Assembly: GCA_013368375.1 (NCBI GenBank)
Contig: JAACJP010000072.1
Span: forward strand, 1 to 64,000
DNA: 64,000 bases
DNA from: Tricholomella constricta
Lineage: Eukaryota > Basidiomycota > Agaricomycetes > Agaricales > Lyophyllaceae
Direction of reading: 5' to 3'
Numbering within the stretch: position 1 is the first letter of the stretch; each line of letters starts with the position of its first letter. Under the pieces are notes generated by a model. It saw only the letters and a program-made list of their open reading frames with translations, did not search any database and was not told the origin of the DNA. Positions 30,552-42,800 of the stretch are shown in pieces. The translations under genes and the position numbers were made by a program.

Positions 30552-33500
30552 CTAGTCGTAATTGGTTCGCTCCTTTATCCGTAGAATACGCCAATACACC
30601 TAATATTGCTGCTATTCCGACGAGTGAACCGACCGACAAAGACGTACAAAACCCCTCCGACCCGACGACACCGATCGCAGTCGCAAAGCCGATCGCCCCG
30701 TCGCGTCGTGGCCTACCCCGCTGGGAAAAGCGACTCCCTAGTCGCTTCATCGCCGCTGCCTCCCCCTGCCCCAGATCCCTGTGGCTCAACGTCGAACTGG
30801 AGACCACCGACACCCAGGAGTCGCATGCCGTCACTGCCCTAGTGGACAGCGGAGCGACCGGCAGTTTTCTCAATGTCGCTTTCGTCGAGAAACACAAGCT
30901 CACGACCAAGGTGCTTAGTCGGCCATCCCCGGTTTACAATGTGGACGGCACTCTCAACGAAGGCGGTTCGGTCTCTTGCATCGTAGAAGCTGTCTTGCGA
31001 TACAACGGTCATACCGAACGAGCCGTCTTCGGGGTCACCCAGTTAGGCAAGCAAGACATGATCCTCGGGTTCAACTGGCTTAAAAACCATAACCCCGAGA
31101 TCGACTGGGAGACCAAGGAGGTGAAGATGAGTCGCTGTTCGACGCAGTGCGGCACCTGCAAGGACGAGGTCAAAGCTGATCGGCGCGCACGCACCAAAGT
31201 GCGCGCAGCAATCCGCGCCTGTCGAGCCGACGGTATACCGATGACTGAGCCCGACCTGCGAGCCCCGACCAACCCGTATGTTGAGGACGACTCTGATGAG
31301 GAGGAGTTCCTCCCCTACACCCCGATCCTGGAGGAACCTGACCCAGAGTCTGACGACTTCCTGGTGGAAACCTTCCTGAGTGGCGATCGCATCTTCGCGA
31401 CTGCGATCCATCCGACTCCGACCGCCGAACATATTCGGGCCAGCCAAACGACATCGCAGCGACTTGCGGAAGCGCACGCTGCTAACTCCGTGCCCAGAAC
31501 TTTCCGCGACGCAGTACCGACCCACCTCCACGACTTTGAAGATGTCTTCTCCAAAGTCGCATTCGATGAGCTTCCAGAGCGCAAGCAATGGGACCATGCC
31601 ATCGAACTGGAGCCGGGCGCGTCGCCGACGGGCACGAAGGTCTACCCGCTCTCACCGGCAGAACAGGTCGAACTCGACGCGTTCCTCAAGGAGAACCTCG
31701 AGACAGGTCGCATCCGACCGTCCAAGTCGCCCATGGCGTCGCCGGTCTTCTTCATCAAGAAGAAGGACGGGTCGCTCCGACTGGTTCAGGACTATCGGAC
31801 GCTCAATGCGCTCACGGTGAAGAACCGATACCCGCTGCCCCTCATTAGCGAACTGGTGAATAACCTTCGCGGCGCGCGGTACTTCACCAAGTTGGACGTC
31901 CGATGGGGGTACAACAACGTACGGATCAAGGAAGGCGACGAGTGGAAGGCAGCATTTCGGACGAATCGCGGCCTCTTCGAGCCGCTCGTCATGTTCTTCG
32001 GCCTCACGAACAGCCCCGCCACATTTCAGACCATGATGAATGATATCTTCCGCGATCTGATCGCTGAAGGTGTTGTTTGCGTGTACCTCGATGACATCTT
32101 GATTTATACAAAGACGCTAGAGGAACACCGTCGGGTCACGCGACTGGTACTGGACCGACTCCGCGAACATCAGCTGTTCTTAAAGCCTGAGAAATGCGAA
32201 TTTGAGCAGACTAAGATCGAGTATCTCGGGCTGATCATTTCGCAAGGGCAAGCAGAAATGGATCCGGTTAAAGTCGCTGGAGTGTTGGAATGGCCGGCGC
32301 CGAAGAACAAGAAGGAGGTGCAAGCGTTCCTAGGCTTCACCAATTTCTACCGACGGTTCATCCAGGACTTCTCGCACCACGCCCGACCCCTGTTCGATCT
32401 GACAGGCAAGGACGTCGCCTGGCGATGGGGAGAGTCGGAGCAGTCGGCCTTTGCCCTTTTGAAGTCTGCGATCACATCGGGGCCAGTCCTCATGTTCTCC
32501 GACGACGATCGACCGTACCGCATCGAAGCCGACTCGTCCGACTTCGCAACGGGCGCAGTCCTGTCGCAAGAGTCGCCGTCCGATGGCAAGTGGCACCCGG
32601 TCGCGTTCTACTCGAAGAGCTTGAACGCCATCGAGCGGAACTACGAGATCCATGACAAAGAGATGCTGGCGATCATCCGGTCTCTGGAGGAATGGCGACA
32701 CTTTGTAGAAGGCGCAAAACACAAGGTGGAGATCTGGACCGACCACAAGAACCTTGAGTACTTCCTCACCGCGAAGAAACTCAATCGGCGTCAAGCCCGA
32801 TGGTCGCTTTACCTCGCTAACTTCGACTTCGCCCTCCACCACCGTCCTGGCCGTAGCATGGGCAAACCCGACGCGTTATCGCGTCGCCCCGACCATGGCG
32901 ACGGAAGCGCCGACAACGCCAACATCGTGCTGCTCAAACCAGAATTCTTCGCCGTTCGTGCAACTGAAGGCCTTACACTGGTCGGAGAGGAGGATGATGT
33001 GCTGAAAGCGATCCGCAAGGGCAATCGCGATGGGGCTCAGGAGGATGCGGTCGCGAAAGCGGCGCAACTGGTCAAAGCATCCAAGATCGCCGGCCGCTCC
33101 CTTCGCTTTGGCGAGTGGGGAGAGGAAGGCGGTCTGCTCACGTTCCGTGGACGGATCTATGTCCCGAACGTCCCAGACCTTCGCCGACGCATTGTGGAGC
33201 AGCACCACGACTCCAAGGTCGCCGGTCACCCCGGTCGCTGGAAGACGCTCGAACTGGTGTCGCGCAACTACTGGTGGCCCCAGATGTCGCGCTTCATCGG
33301 TTCGTACACCAGCACCTGTGACATGTGTCTGCGCACGAAACCTCGCCGCCAACTCCCCGTCGGACAGCTGCAGCCGCTTCCCATCCCCGAAGGCCGATGG
33401 AATGTCGTATCGGTCGACTTCATCACCGAACTTCCAGAGTCCAACGGCCACGACGCGATCATGAATGTCGTGGATTCGGTCGGAAAGCGCGCGCACTTCA

Positions 33501-34549
33501 TCGCGTCGCACACGACTTGTTCGGCCCTGGGAGCTGCGAACCTCTACCGTCGCCACGTCTGGAAGCTGCACGGTCTCCCCGACGCATTCGTCTCCGATCG
33601 AGGTCCACAGTTCGTCGCCGAGTTCACGCGCGAACTGTACAGACTTCTGGGTATCAAGCTGTCGGCCTCGACGGCGTACCACCCACAGACCGACGGACAG
33701 ACGGAGCGTGTCAACCAGGAACTGGAACAGTTCTTGCGAGTCTTCTGCAATGAGCGCCAGAACGATTGGGAGGATCTCCTGCCCGACGCCGAATTCAGTT
33801 ACAACAACCATGTACATTCGGCGACGCAGCAGACCCCCTTCCTGCTTGACACTGGTCGGCATCTGCGCATGGGCTTTGAGCCGCGTCGGGGCGTTTCCAA
33901 GAACGAGTCAGCCGACGAGTTCGTGGAGCGCATGAAGGAAGCACAGGAGGAAGCCAAGGCAGCGCTTTCAAAGGCCAAAGACGACATGGAGCGGTATTAC
34001 AACCAGCGACACGCCCCAACGCCCGACTACCAGCCTGGCGACAAGGTATACTTGGACGCGACCGACATTTCTACGACCCGACCGTCTAAGAAGTTGTCGC
34101 ATCGCTACCTTGGCCCTTTCGTCGTGCAAAGGCGAGTCGGCCCGCTTGCATACCGCCTCCTGCTGCCTCAGTCCATGAAGCGCATCCACCCAGTCTTCCA
34201 CGTCGTGAAGCTCATCCCTGCCGTTGCTGATCCGATCGAAGGTCGTCGATCCGATCCCCCTCCGCCCCCCGACATAATCGACGACGAACCCCATTACGAA
34301 GTTGAAAAGATCCTCGATAGCCGAACCTTCCGCAAAAAACTACAGTACAAGGTCCTGTGGAAGGGCTATGGTTACGAAGAAGCTTCTTGGGAACCTCGCG
34401 AAAATGTCGCCGCCCCCGATCTGGTACGAAAGTTCCACCGTGACAACCCTGACGCTGCCCGCCACATTCGTGGCATATTCACGTTATCCCCGGCCGTCTT
34501 CGCCACCGCGGCCCCGCACCGAGTCGTTGCGATTCAAAAGGGGGGGTGA
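30530..34549 (+). CDS. Gypsy-2 pol: protease, RT, RNase H, integrase, chromodomain
   Basis: A polyprotein of about 1,340 residues. In order: aspartic protease (VDSGATG, Asp ~106); reverse transcriptase with LVQDYRTLNALT and YLDDILIY (~520); RNase H (IEADSSDFATGA, then NYEIHDKEMLAI and WTDHKNLEYF); integrase with an HHCC region (HPGRWKT ... CDMCLRTK, ~890-940), core DFITELP, SDRGPQF and NQELEQF; and a C-terminal chromodomain (EVEKILDSR, YKVLWKGYG, SWEPRENV). The chromodomain makes it a chromovirus and suggests targeting to histone marks. There is no usable ATG at its start, in line with synthesis by -1 frameshifting from gag. The stop codon lies inside the polypurine tract, just before the 3' LTR. 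Confidence 0.95.
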   Translation: MERTPPLSSRNWFAPLSVEYANTPNIAAIPTSEPTDKDVQNPSDPTTPIAVAKPIAPSRRGLPRWEKRLPSRFIAAASPCPRSLWLNVELETTDTQESHAVTALVDSGATGSFLNVAFVEKHKLTTKVLSRPSPVYNVDGTLNEGGSVSCIVEAVLRYNGHTERAVFGVTQLGKQDMILGFNWLKNHNPEIDWETKEVKMSRCSTQCGTCKDEVKADRRARTKVRAAIRACRADGIPMTEPDLRAPTNPYVEDDSDEEEFLPYTPILEEPDPESDDFLVETFLSGDRIFATAIHPTPTAEHIRASQTTSQRLAEAHAANSVPRTFRDAVPTHLHDFEDVFSKVAFDELPERKQWDHAIELEPGASPTGTKVYPLSPAEQVELDAFLKENLETGRIRPSKSPMASPVFFIKKKDGSLRLVQDYRTLNALTVKNRYPLPLISELVNNLRGARYFTKLDVRWGYNNVRIKEGDEWKAAFRTNRGLFEPLVMFFGLTNSPATFQTMMNDIFRDLIAEGVVCVYLDDILIYTKTLEEHRRVTRLVLDRLREHQLFLKPEKCEFEQTKIEYLGLIISQGQAEMDPVKVAGVLEWPAPKNKKEVQAFLGFTNFYRRFIQDFSHHARPLFDLTGKDVAWRWGESEQSAFALLKSAITSGPVLMFSDDDRPYRIEADSSDFATGAVLSQESPSDGKWHPVAFYSKSLNAIERNYEIHDKEMLAIIRSLEEWRHFVEGAKHKVEIWTDHKNLEYFLTAKKLNRRQARWSLYLANFDFALHHRPGRSMGKPDALSRRPDHGDGSADNANIVLLKPEFFAVRATEGLTLVGEEDDVLKAIRKGNRDGAQEDAVAKAAQLVKASKIAGRSLRFGEWGEEGGLLTFRGRIYVPNVPDLRRRIVEQHHDSKVAGHPGRWKTLELVSRNYWWPQMSRFIGSYTSTCDMCLRTKPRRQLPVGQLQPLPIPEGRWNVVSVDFITELPESNGHDAIMNVVDSVGKRAHFIASHTTCSALGAANLYRRHVWKLHGLPDAFVSDRGPQFVAEFTRELYRLLGIKLSASTAYHPQTDGQTERVNQELEQFLRVFCNERQNDWEDLLPDAEFSYNNHVHSATQQTPFLLDTGRHLRMGFEPRRGVSKNESADEFVERMKEAQEEAKAALSKAKDDMERYYNQRHAPTPDYQPGDKVYLDATDISTTRPSKKLSHRYLGPFVVQRRVGPLAYRLLLPQSMKRIHPVFHVVKLIPAVADPIEGRRSDPPPPPDIIDDEPHYEVEKILDSRTFRKKLQYKVLWKGYGYEEASWEPRENVAAPDLVRKFHRDNPDAARHIRGIFTLSPAVFATAAPHRVVAIQKGG
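34535..34549 (+). other. Gypsy-2 polypurine tract
   Basis: CAAAAGGGGGGGTGA lies immediately before the 3' LTR. The last three bases are the pol stop codon, so coding and priming functions overlap. Confidence 0.8.
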
Positions 34550-35039
34550 TGTTAGGGGAACGCCCGTTCACGCCCTCCGACGCTCACCGACTGTCCCCCA
34601 ACACGTGCGATCACTCCCGACCGATCGCGCCCCCGACCCCGACGCTCCGACCCAAGCGTCGGTGTACATACTTATACATCCCTGTCCCTACCTCCCCTTC
34701 CAGCGCGCGCCCGATCCCGACGTCCGACATCCCGACGTCGGTCGCCCGACCTCGTGCCCGCACCCTGAGCCACGAGGATCGGACAGCGTCGGGAACGTGT
34801 ACATACACGCGCCGCTGCTCATCCGTTATCATTTACGTACCATACACCCCAGAGAGCCAGCCCTCACGTATCTTACTCGTATATAGTCATCCTCCTGACA
34901 TGGGGGAATCCTTTACTCTATTCTCATTGGATTCCCCTCTGCCAGGTAGGTCTACTTACGCTCTCTCTACCGTACATAATATAACATTGGATTCCCCTCT
35001 GCCAGCACGACTAAGCTCTGCGCTGAGGTCGCCCTAACA
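34550..35039 (+). repeat. Gypsy-2 3' LTR
   Basis: 490 bp, aligned without gaps to 28693-29182. It differs at four sites by eye. Three are CpG in the left copy and CpA here (near 34600, 34614 and 34859); the fourth, near 35013, is an A/G difference. Confidence 0.95.
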
Positions 35040-36965
35040 GCCGTGATTCTTCGTGTGATCGTGGAGCGGACGATCTCCAGTCTTCACTGCTGGTTTCTTG
35101 ACATGGAGCTGTTGTTCTCCACGTCCTTGTGGTTCCTGGAACGCCGGTTTGGTATATGGCTTCGCGTTAACTGCGCCAGGACGTCGAAAGTTGATAAAGT
35201 TGTTTTGTGGGGCGTTTACTCGCCCCCTTTCTGGTTTCCTCGGCTGGCTTGGTTGAGCTCGTTGAGCGGTTATATTCCGCTCGAAGTAATCAGCCGTCTT
35301 CTGAGTTGCTTGGTGTGCTAAGCCCACCGCTAGGAACTCTTGTGCTGTGTTTATTTCGGGTGATAACCCGTCATCGAATAGCGCTTTCCGCATTTCACAC
35401 GGAAGTGTCTTGAGGAATTTCTCCAAGAACGTCCAATCGTCTGTTCTTGCTGCCATGTTCATGGCATGATCAACAAGGTCATCATACAGACCTTGTATGC
35501 CTTTACTCGCCGAATAAGTAACGGCATTGAAGTCGTTATGGGCGTCCTGCATGGTTGACGGCAACACGAACCGATCATACAGTCCTAGTATGACGTCTTC
35601 AAACGTCCAATACTGCTTATCGCAGTTCACGTGAATAACGTGGCGATTGTACCACTTCCGAGCTTCACCGTCGAGGAACTCGGATGTTATTAGAACGCGC
35701 TCTTGGTCGCGTTCGGCTCCTCCAAATTGGCTCACAGCCAGCATGACTACAAGGCTCGACAACCATTCTTCCAGGTCGCCGAACTTCGCACTTCCGCTAT
35801 AAGTGCCCATGGACTTTGCATCCACGCGGCGGGACTTCATCCTGTCAGGTAGCGATAGTTGTACCGACAGTCGCTCGTGTATGAGCTGATGCAACCGTTT
35901 GTGCATCTTCGTTTTGTGCTGCTCTCCAGCAGCATGAATTCCGTCTGCAATGGATTGACTCCGGCGGATCGGTGCAGGCATGGAGTAACCTCGAGTCTGA
36001 GCTCGAGGCTGTGCCGATGCCGAGGGTTCGCTAATGTGAACCCGCATATCTTGACGGCCGTTAGCCGTCGCCGTCGTAGGATTTCCTCCAACGGCCCCAG
36101 TTCTCAGTCCGACATCTGAACCCTGAGTTTGCGAGGCCCATTGCCGCGCCATCTCATCGACGGGCATATGTCCCTCGAATACGACTCCTTGATCGTCATA
36201 CTTCGTGAATTTACTCTTTGATAGATCAGCGTTTCTCAAGCGCTGATATATGACTCGCGTGTCCCACTCCTTGGCCAACGGAGTTTGGTCCCTAGGATCT
36301 TTAGGAACTTGAATAACTGGCGCACTTTCGTTGCCAGCCGCCTGCACGCTTGCTCCATTACGCACAGTGGTTGGATCTAGGGTAGCTTCACTAGTCGGGG
36401 CTCCTTTGGACCCCTGTGGTTGCGAATAATGCCCTTCCAGGGTCATTCGTTCGCGTCTCGCGGCTGCTGCCCGACGACGATAATCGTCGTCCGACTCTCC
36501 TACTTGGCGTGCTTGGTGCAACGCCGATACGGCCATGGCTGCCTCGTCAACAGGCTGATTCGACCCAGACGCGACTGCTTGCAGGGTAAAAAGGTCACTC
36601 AAGCGACCTTTCCCTTTTTCTAGTGGGACACTCTTATTCATGGGTGTCCCAGCGATCGAGCTGGCTGCTGAATTAGAAGTTCCCTTAGGGTACTTCTTTC
36701 TATATTCCGTAACTACTACAGACAATGCTTCAATATACCGGTCGGCATATTCTTCAGCGACCAGTTCTCCAACCGTCGCTGCGCCAGTTGATCGTAGAAC
36801 GAGGCGATCTGCTCGTTCTTCCAGTCGTCTTCGCCGGTACTCGCTAAGGACATCAGTCGTGTCCCAGAATCTCTTTACTCGCAATGCGAGCAATCCTTGG
36901 TCTTTAATTATGTAATGTAGTGTATTAAATAGGCAACACCAGACGGTGTTGCCAAACAATAACAT
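35040..36965 (-). pseudogene. Gypsy-4 gag, main part
   Basis: Capsid-like protein of a further LTR element, about 640 residues before the Gypsy-2 insertion. It has a long charged N-terminal region, RRRAAAARRERMTLEGHY, then a retrotransposon gag core (FGDLEEWLSSLVVML, EFLDGEARKWYNRH, TFEDVILGLYDRFV), and then a QPRKPERGR linker that leads to the zinc knuckle at 28557-28692. A possible upstream exon (37097-37026, MSTNANGTS ... FDGSNF, donor GTAAGG) exists, but I found no convincing acceptor. No pol is left in the window. Confidence 0.85.
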
Positions 36966-38511
36966 AATCGTATCGATAAGATACGATTAGATAAGATTAG
37001 CGGATTAGATGGTAAGCGCCCTTACAAAATTAGAGCCATCGAATTTCTCGTCATCTGGGAACGACGGGACGCTGGTGCCATTTGCGTTTGTAGACATGTT
37101 GTATGTAGTTGGATGAAGTATTGAGTTCGTCTTTTTATTGTGTTGTTACAAGCGCAAGCGGGGGCCCTAACCTGTAGAATAACGAGGGTTAATTAAACCT
37201 CAGATCTCGACACAAAGTGCAAGACAACTATATTGACCTGTAGAATAACGAGGGTTAATTAAACTACAAGTTATGGTAAGTAAAGATTGTTAGAATGGTA
37301 AGTAGGTGGATTTGCTCACCCTCAGATCTCGACACAAAGTGCAAGACAACTGAGGGAGAGCGGATCTGTAGGTAGAATATATGTAGTGTGAAAACTTATA
37401 AGGTTCACGACAAAGACTGGCAAATATCGTGAACGATCGAGAGGTTCGCACCACGGCGCACAGCGCCGTGGCGTAAAGTATAAGCGGTCTGAATGATGTA
37501 AACATACGAATGAGGGAATAGTGATCGGCGCATCACGCGTCGCGTCGGCCTTGGTAAGTCCCGCGCTCAACAGTCGTGACGCCTGATTCTTCTGTCCTGT
37601 GCTCTGCGCGGAGTCCTCATACCAAGCGAATCACTCAAGCCATATAATTCGACCAAGGACATTACAGCGACTGCACTCTGGGCTCCTCTCTGAGCTGTTG
37701 ACCTTTGACACGCAGGCAGTATATGATTGTCCCGTCACTCGATCACATTACTCTGGTAACAATCACTTTATCGTCGGTTCCTACTAAGCTCCAGTTCAGG
37801 TATGATGTCAATCTATTGCTGGAAAGGCTATGTATGCCTGTGTTCTATGACTTCTGCAGGCTGGCCGGCTCGCAAATATTGACTAGCGCGTTACCGCTAG
37901 ATGATGCGGCGTGAGTTTTGCTGACTCCGTGTCACTCAAATTCCTGAGTGCATCTCGGTCATTTAATCTCGAGCAGCGTGGGTGTAATCCGTCTCACCAT
38001 TTTTAGGACGCACCAAAGCGCTGTGGTTGGATCTATCCATTTGGAGGCATGTATTTTCAATAGGCACGGACGCGTATCGAAGATGAGCAACGCTCCGTTC
38101 AGGCGGGAGCACCAGGTCTCTTGTCACGGTCGACGGTATACTTACTAGGTTGTACTCCAGTTTGTTACAGTTCGATAAGCTGGATTTCAAGAAGAACTTG
38201 AGTAGAGTCAGACGGCTGGGAAACTTAAGGCAGCTCCCTGTGATCGTATCCACGTCTACTTGGCATCGACCTTCCCGAACCACCCTTCTTCGACTCGCCT
38301 AAACCACGTTTTTCCATTCTCCATTTGAACCCTCTACGCACGGTTTCAACGTGCTCCCCTGCGCTGATCTGAAAATCTTTTCAAGAGAAGAACAAAAAGG
38401 TACGAGCCTCGTCCCTCTCCTTTCTGAATCCCCCGCATATATGTTCTGAGTACGAAGACACTCCCTATAAAACAATAGGCAGTATCACTGTTGAATCTTT
38501 ACGATCTAGGA
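36966..38511. other. Non-coding stretch with interleaved direct repeats
   Basis: No gene is supported. It includes a 22-nt hairpin (GGCAACAC ... GTGTTGCC near 36932), and two direct repeats interleaved at 37170-37351: a 29-mer (37170-37198 and 37236-37264) and a 32-mer (37198-37229 and 37320-37351). From about 37590 to 38510 the sequence is homologous to 40570-41000 and 43990-44420, i.e. the upstream part of the kinase duplication. Confidence 0.6.
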
Positions 38512-39832
38512 TGTTCGCCAAGGATGCCCGCGAGGCCATCAACAGAAATCTCCCCCTTCTTCGGATGGTCGACACCGATGACTTTCTGAACAAGATATTC
38601 CCCGTCAAATCTTTACCTCGGACGCCCGAGGACATCCTCAAAGATCTACAGCACAAGTTTTTCTGCGATTTGCGAGTGCTCATCTGGGTTTTGTATGGCT
38701 GCAGCATGGGTATGTCATTTGATGTTGTGTTGTCTTCAAGTTGCTAAATGCATAGTCAAGATTACTCGCATGCATATGGCAAGTTGATCGTCCACCGCGA
38801 TATTAGCATCGGGAATGTCATGATCTTTCCGACGGCTGCCGATCCTGCGAAAACTCGCGGCCGTCTGATGGATTTCGACCACGCAAAGAAGGCGAATGAC
38901 TCCAGAGATCTGTGTGCCTCAGAGTCCCCGCAGCTTGACGTGCTGAACGTGCAACACATCAAGCACAACATGGCACGTCTCAGAGGGTGCTGTGACCTTG
39001 TTGTCGCTGATGAGGTAATTGAAGAACTGTTTCGTTGGATACCACACGACGAGGCTCTGAAATACATCAAAAAAGTCATCGATGTTCGTGAACGCCATTT
39101 TGGATTAGATCTGGAAAAATTGGAAGGTCCGCTGATGCTTGCCCATCTGGGCTGGGATCACGACAAGGTATGTTCGCATTTCACAACCCATCACGCTTCG
39201 GGTCTAATTCCTGCTTTCAGATTGAAAAATGCCCTGACTTCAGCACCCGTGTCCCTCGGCACGGAGAACGAACAGTATGATAACTCCTTGTGTATTCTCT
39301 TTTTGTGGCTGATCAACATTTCTGTCAGGGAACTTTGCCGTTCATGAGCGCTGATGTCTTGAATGAGGGGTGGATGTGGAACGTTGACTCTGATATGCCG
39401 CCTTTCAACCACGATGCTGTTCATGATATGGAATCACTTCTCTCAGTCTTGACATATCTCTGTCTAACCCGCCGAGGACCTGGAATGCATATGCTGCGTG
39501 AGGAGTTGGACATTGGACACGCATCGTACGATTCAACTGGAACTGGGAAGTTAAACCAGGCTGTTCACACATACTTCAAGGCCAAGGGGAACAACCTCAA
39601 GGAAGCAAAGGCCAAACTTATCCTGCTGCAGGTTTCCTTCGAGGAAAGGATTGTCCCACTATTCCATCCTGACTTCGAGCCGCTTAAGCCTCTGGTTATT
39701 CAGTGGTTCGCTACACTTATTCTTGCCTACCTGCATCATGGGTACGAGTACTATCACATCCACCACCACGTCCTTCGCTTGCTCGAGGACACCTACGATG
39801 CGCTTCCTATTCCAGCCCCGGCCACCACTTAA
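38512..39832 (+). pseudogene. FunK1-type kinase, copy 1 (internally deleted)
   Basis: Fungal-specific protein kinase-like gene. It starts MFAKDAREAI and matches copy 2 through TPEDILKDL, then jumps directly to KFFCDLRVLIWVLYG. About 1.5 kb present in copy 2 (44560-46095), covering the N-lobe, is missing. The catalytic loop (VHRDISIGNVMI), LMDFDHAKKAND and GTLPFMSADVL remain, with the same introns around 39170 and 39275. The C-terminus ends PIPAPATT. Loss of the nucleotide-binding lobe means it should be inactive as a kinase. Confidence 0.8.
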
Positions 39833-42800
39833 GAGCTGCAACACCGTGAAACATATTAACAAAGGGGCCTTCGATTCAACGCAATTGGTGACATGCCTTC
39901 CTGCCTTCACCAGCGCTGCTCGATATCACGCAGCAATCAATCCGAAAGCCTCCGCTTCTGATGATTCCCTCTCCGGGTCCAGCGGTGAGCCCGGCCAGTA
40001 GTGGGGTCCCCTCTCGATTTCTTCTCTTGCAGATTGGGCCGTCCAATATTTACACGATGTATTTGCTGTACCCTACTTACTATGTCCTGTCGCAACATGT
40101 GTTATGCTGATCACGGTGGGCGTAAGACAGCGAAAGTATGTCTTCTCAAACTTTTAAATCTATTTTGCCTGTGTGTGCGCCACTGATCATATGCGTGGTC
40201 CTCTAGGCTCTGAGTATCATTCCGAGATATGCACGAACGGTGATAAAATTTCGAAGTCATAGGAGGTAAACAATCAGATATTTTTGCGCGCCGAGGGAGG
40301 GGTCGACTTTGCACCTGTACACTGGCAGATGGAACGACTCAATGCGGGTGCGGGCGCGAGCGTCGGCACAGGAGCCAGCCTCTCCCACCGGTGGAGCAAC
40401 ATACTGGGATTGCTGCCATGTCGGCCGAGGCTGAGTGTACTGGTATTGAGACGGTAGTAACGGGCCCCTCCAGTGCTCTGTTTCAACCTGCCCGCGCTAA
40501 AATTCCAACTTGACGTCCTTGCCAAAGTTGTTGCGCCGTTCCGAGTCGCTCGCTCAGTCCACTACATCCACCGTGGCGCGTCTGTCCTGTGCTCTGTACA
40601 TCCTCATAACCAAGCAAATCACTCAAGCTATACATTTCGACCAACTTGAAGGACATTACATGCGTACTTACGACTGCACTGGTTTGGGCTCTAAGCTGTT
40701 GACTTTTGACACGCAGACATTTGGCCATGTCTCGTCGTTCTGTGGTACCAATCGTCGGTTAACAAGCTCCAGTAGAGGTATGATGTCAACCTATTGCTAG
40801 AAAGGCTATGTATGTTCTCCATTTATATTCCTATGTTCTATGATTCTTCTGCAGGCTGTCGGTTCGCAAATATTGACAAGTGCGTTACTGCTAGATGATG
40901 CTTCGTTCAAGGCGGCGTGAGCTTTGCTGAATCTGTGTCACCGAAAATCTCGAGTGTATATCTTGGTCATTTGAACTCAGGCATGTTTGTGTCATTCTGA
41001 ACTCAGAATATGGCGTTGGCTAAAACTTGATCATCCACAATCGTCCATCCTCCCCGGTGCACTCACACGCTTCCGACTGCATGTTTAACACTCAGGCACT
41101 ATGTCTGCCGGAAGGACATCTTCCTGAAACAGTTGCAGAATACTCGAAGGGCCGCCTGAGCATTCGGGAGCTTCCGTTGGAGTGGAGTCGGCGTCATTTC
41201 GACGTTACCTAGGATAATCGGCGGATAGGATGGGCCTGTCGATCAATTGACTTTCCTGCAAGTGAAGTAGGTATTCCTTTTTCTTGTCACAGTGTTTAGA
41301 TGATCAATCATTCTCACTGGGTATCACACAGCGGGAATACAGTGCAGTATCATCACAGGTTGATTTACAGGCGTCGATGTTTCTCCTTGGCTCCATTCCA
41401 ACTTGAATCGTCGGCATAAATTCAAGCCATGGCGTCAAAAACCTGACCGTCGAGGTTGTTAAATAAAGTCCATCCAGGGACGCGGAGGCCTTGAACTCGA
41501 AAATAAACAATGTTTGGCAGGGATGTTCAACTGTCTCGACCACATGGTCGTCAGGAGCTCTGACTCTGTTCTTCAGGGTCACAATCGACCGAGGCACTGT
41601 CCATCCAGAGACAACTTACAAGGCATCATCATCATTCGGATATCGCGACTCGCCTATCGCGCACCAGATTGTACCCTCGCATTCCCTATCAGACAATCTG
41701 CCCCCTCTATGATCTCAATTGCGAGATCCCCATGGGGCCAAACAAGATGCACGGCGACATCTGCCATCGCGGGTGTTTTTCAGTCCCAATGTTTCATGAA
41801 CACATATGGGACCTCCCAAATTGACGGCCGACGTAGGTTATCCGGTTGGCTTTCCCATTCGCATCTCAATTATTCCCCCCCCCCCCCCCCCATTTTTCAT
41901 TTTGTATTACAGGCACGGCCGACGCTGTCTTGGGTAGCTTCATTTTATGTCTGTCATCGCGCTTGACTAGGGCGGGTGGAGGTGTCCAACGCGGCATTTC
42001 CAGCCTTCTCGCAATCAGCCTGTATATATTTTCAAGTGACATATGTATATCTCTCGCATCGTTCCTACTAATATGTATCCATCAAAGGCCACTCCATCCT
42101 TGTCCTTCGGTGGTTCGGGTCATGGAGCGTAATGGTGCTTACATTAAACCGTTATTTCGAAAAGCGTGCATGAGGATTGCCGGAGGTTTTATTACCTCGC
42201 ATCTGCTGGACTCTGGACTCGGAGCCTTGTCGCTTGTTAATATTAATCAGAGCCTGATTGCTCTCTCGCACCGCTTGCCGCCAACTCCTTGATCGCCCCC
42301 GTCAACCAAAAAAAAATCGATACCGTGTTAATAATATCGCTGTTGCGTCGGCACCGCACTTCCTTCGAACGTCCGCCCTACGGCTTCGCCCACAGTTGGT
42401 ACATTTTGACACTCAGACAATTGACACCGTCATCTTTATTCTTCTTTCGCAGTCTCGCCGGTTGCGAGGGTCAGGGGCCCGAGGACCAATATTACCGCCG
42501 GGACGACCAGACGTGCCCTCCAGGACCACACCAATACGATACGTGTTGTTCGAGGGGGAGGACAGGGGCAGGTACGAGGTAAACGTGTCGTGTCGATGTC
42601 GATGTCGACGGCGCACTCCGTCCTCTGGACCCACCACCAACGACAGTGTCCAAATTCTGATAGACAGACTGACAGACAGACCGACAGGCAAGCACGAGAA
42701 GCTGAGATGATGGGCGAGATGAAATGATGCATATGTCGATACTGCCAGATGCATTTACAGCCAGTCAGTCCCTGTCGGAACCGTGGGGCGCAACACGATT

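Larger units (their letters stand above)
28693..35039 (+). mobile_element. Gypsy-2: complete chromovirus-type LTR retrotransposon
   Basis: A 6,347-bp element with identical-length LTRs (490 bp), a GCCGT target duplication, gag, pol with chromodomain and a polypurine tract. The LTRs differ at only four positions by eye, so insertion is recent. Both frames are open, and I see no inactivating change. It sits in the Gypsy-4 gag gene in the opposite orientation. Confidence 0.95.

Noticed and set aside
32876..33862. A 328-codon minus-strand frame
   Set aside because: Antisense shadow of Gypsy-2 RNase H and integrase.
41875..41891. Run of 17 cytosines as a regulatory element
   Set aside because: A simple homopolymer in a gene-free stretch, with no supporting context.
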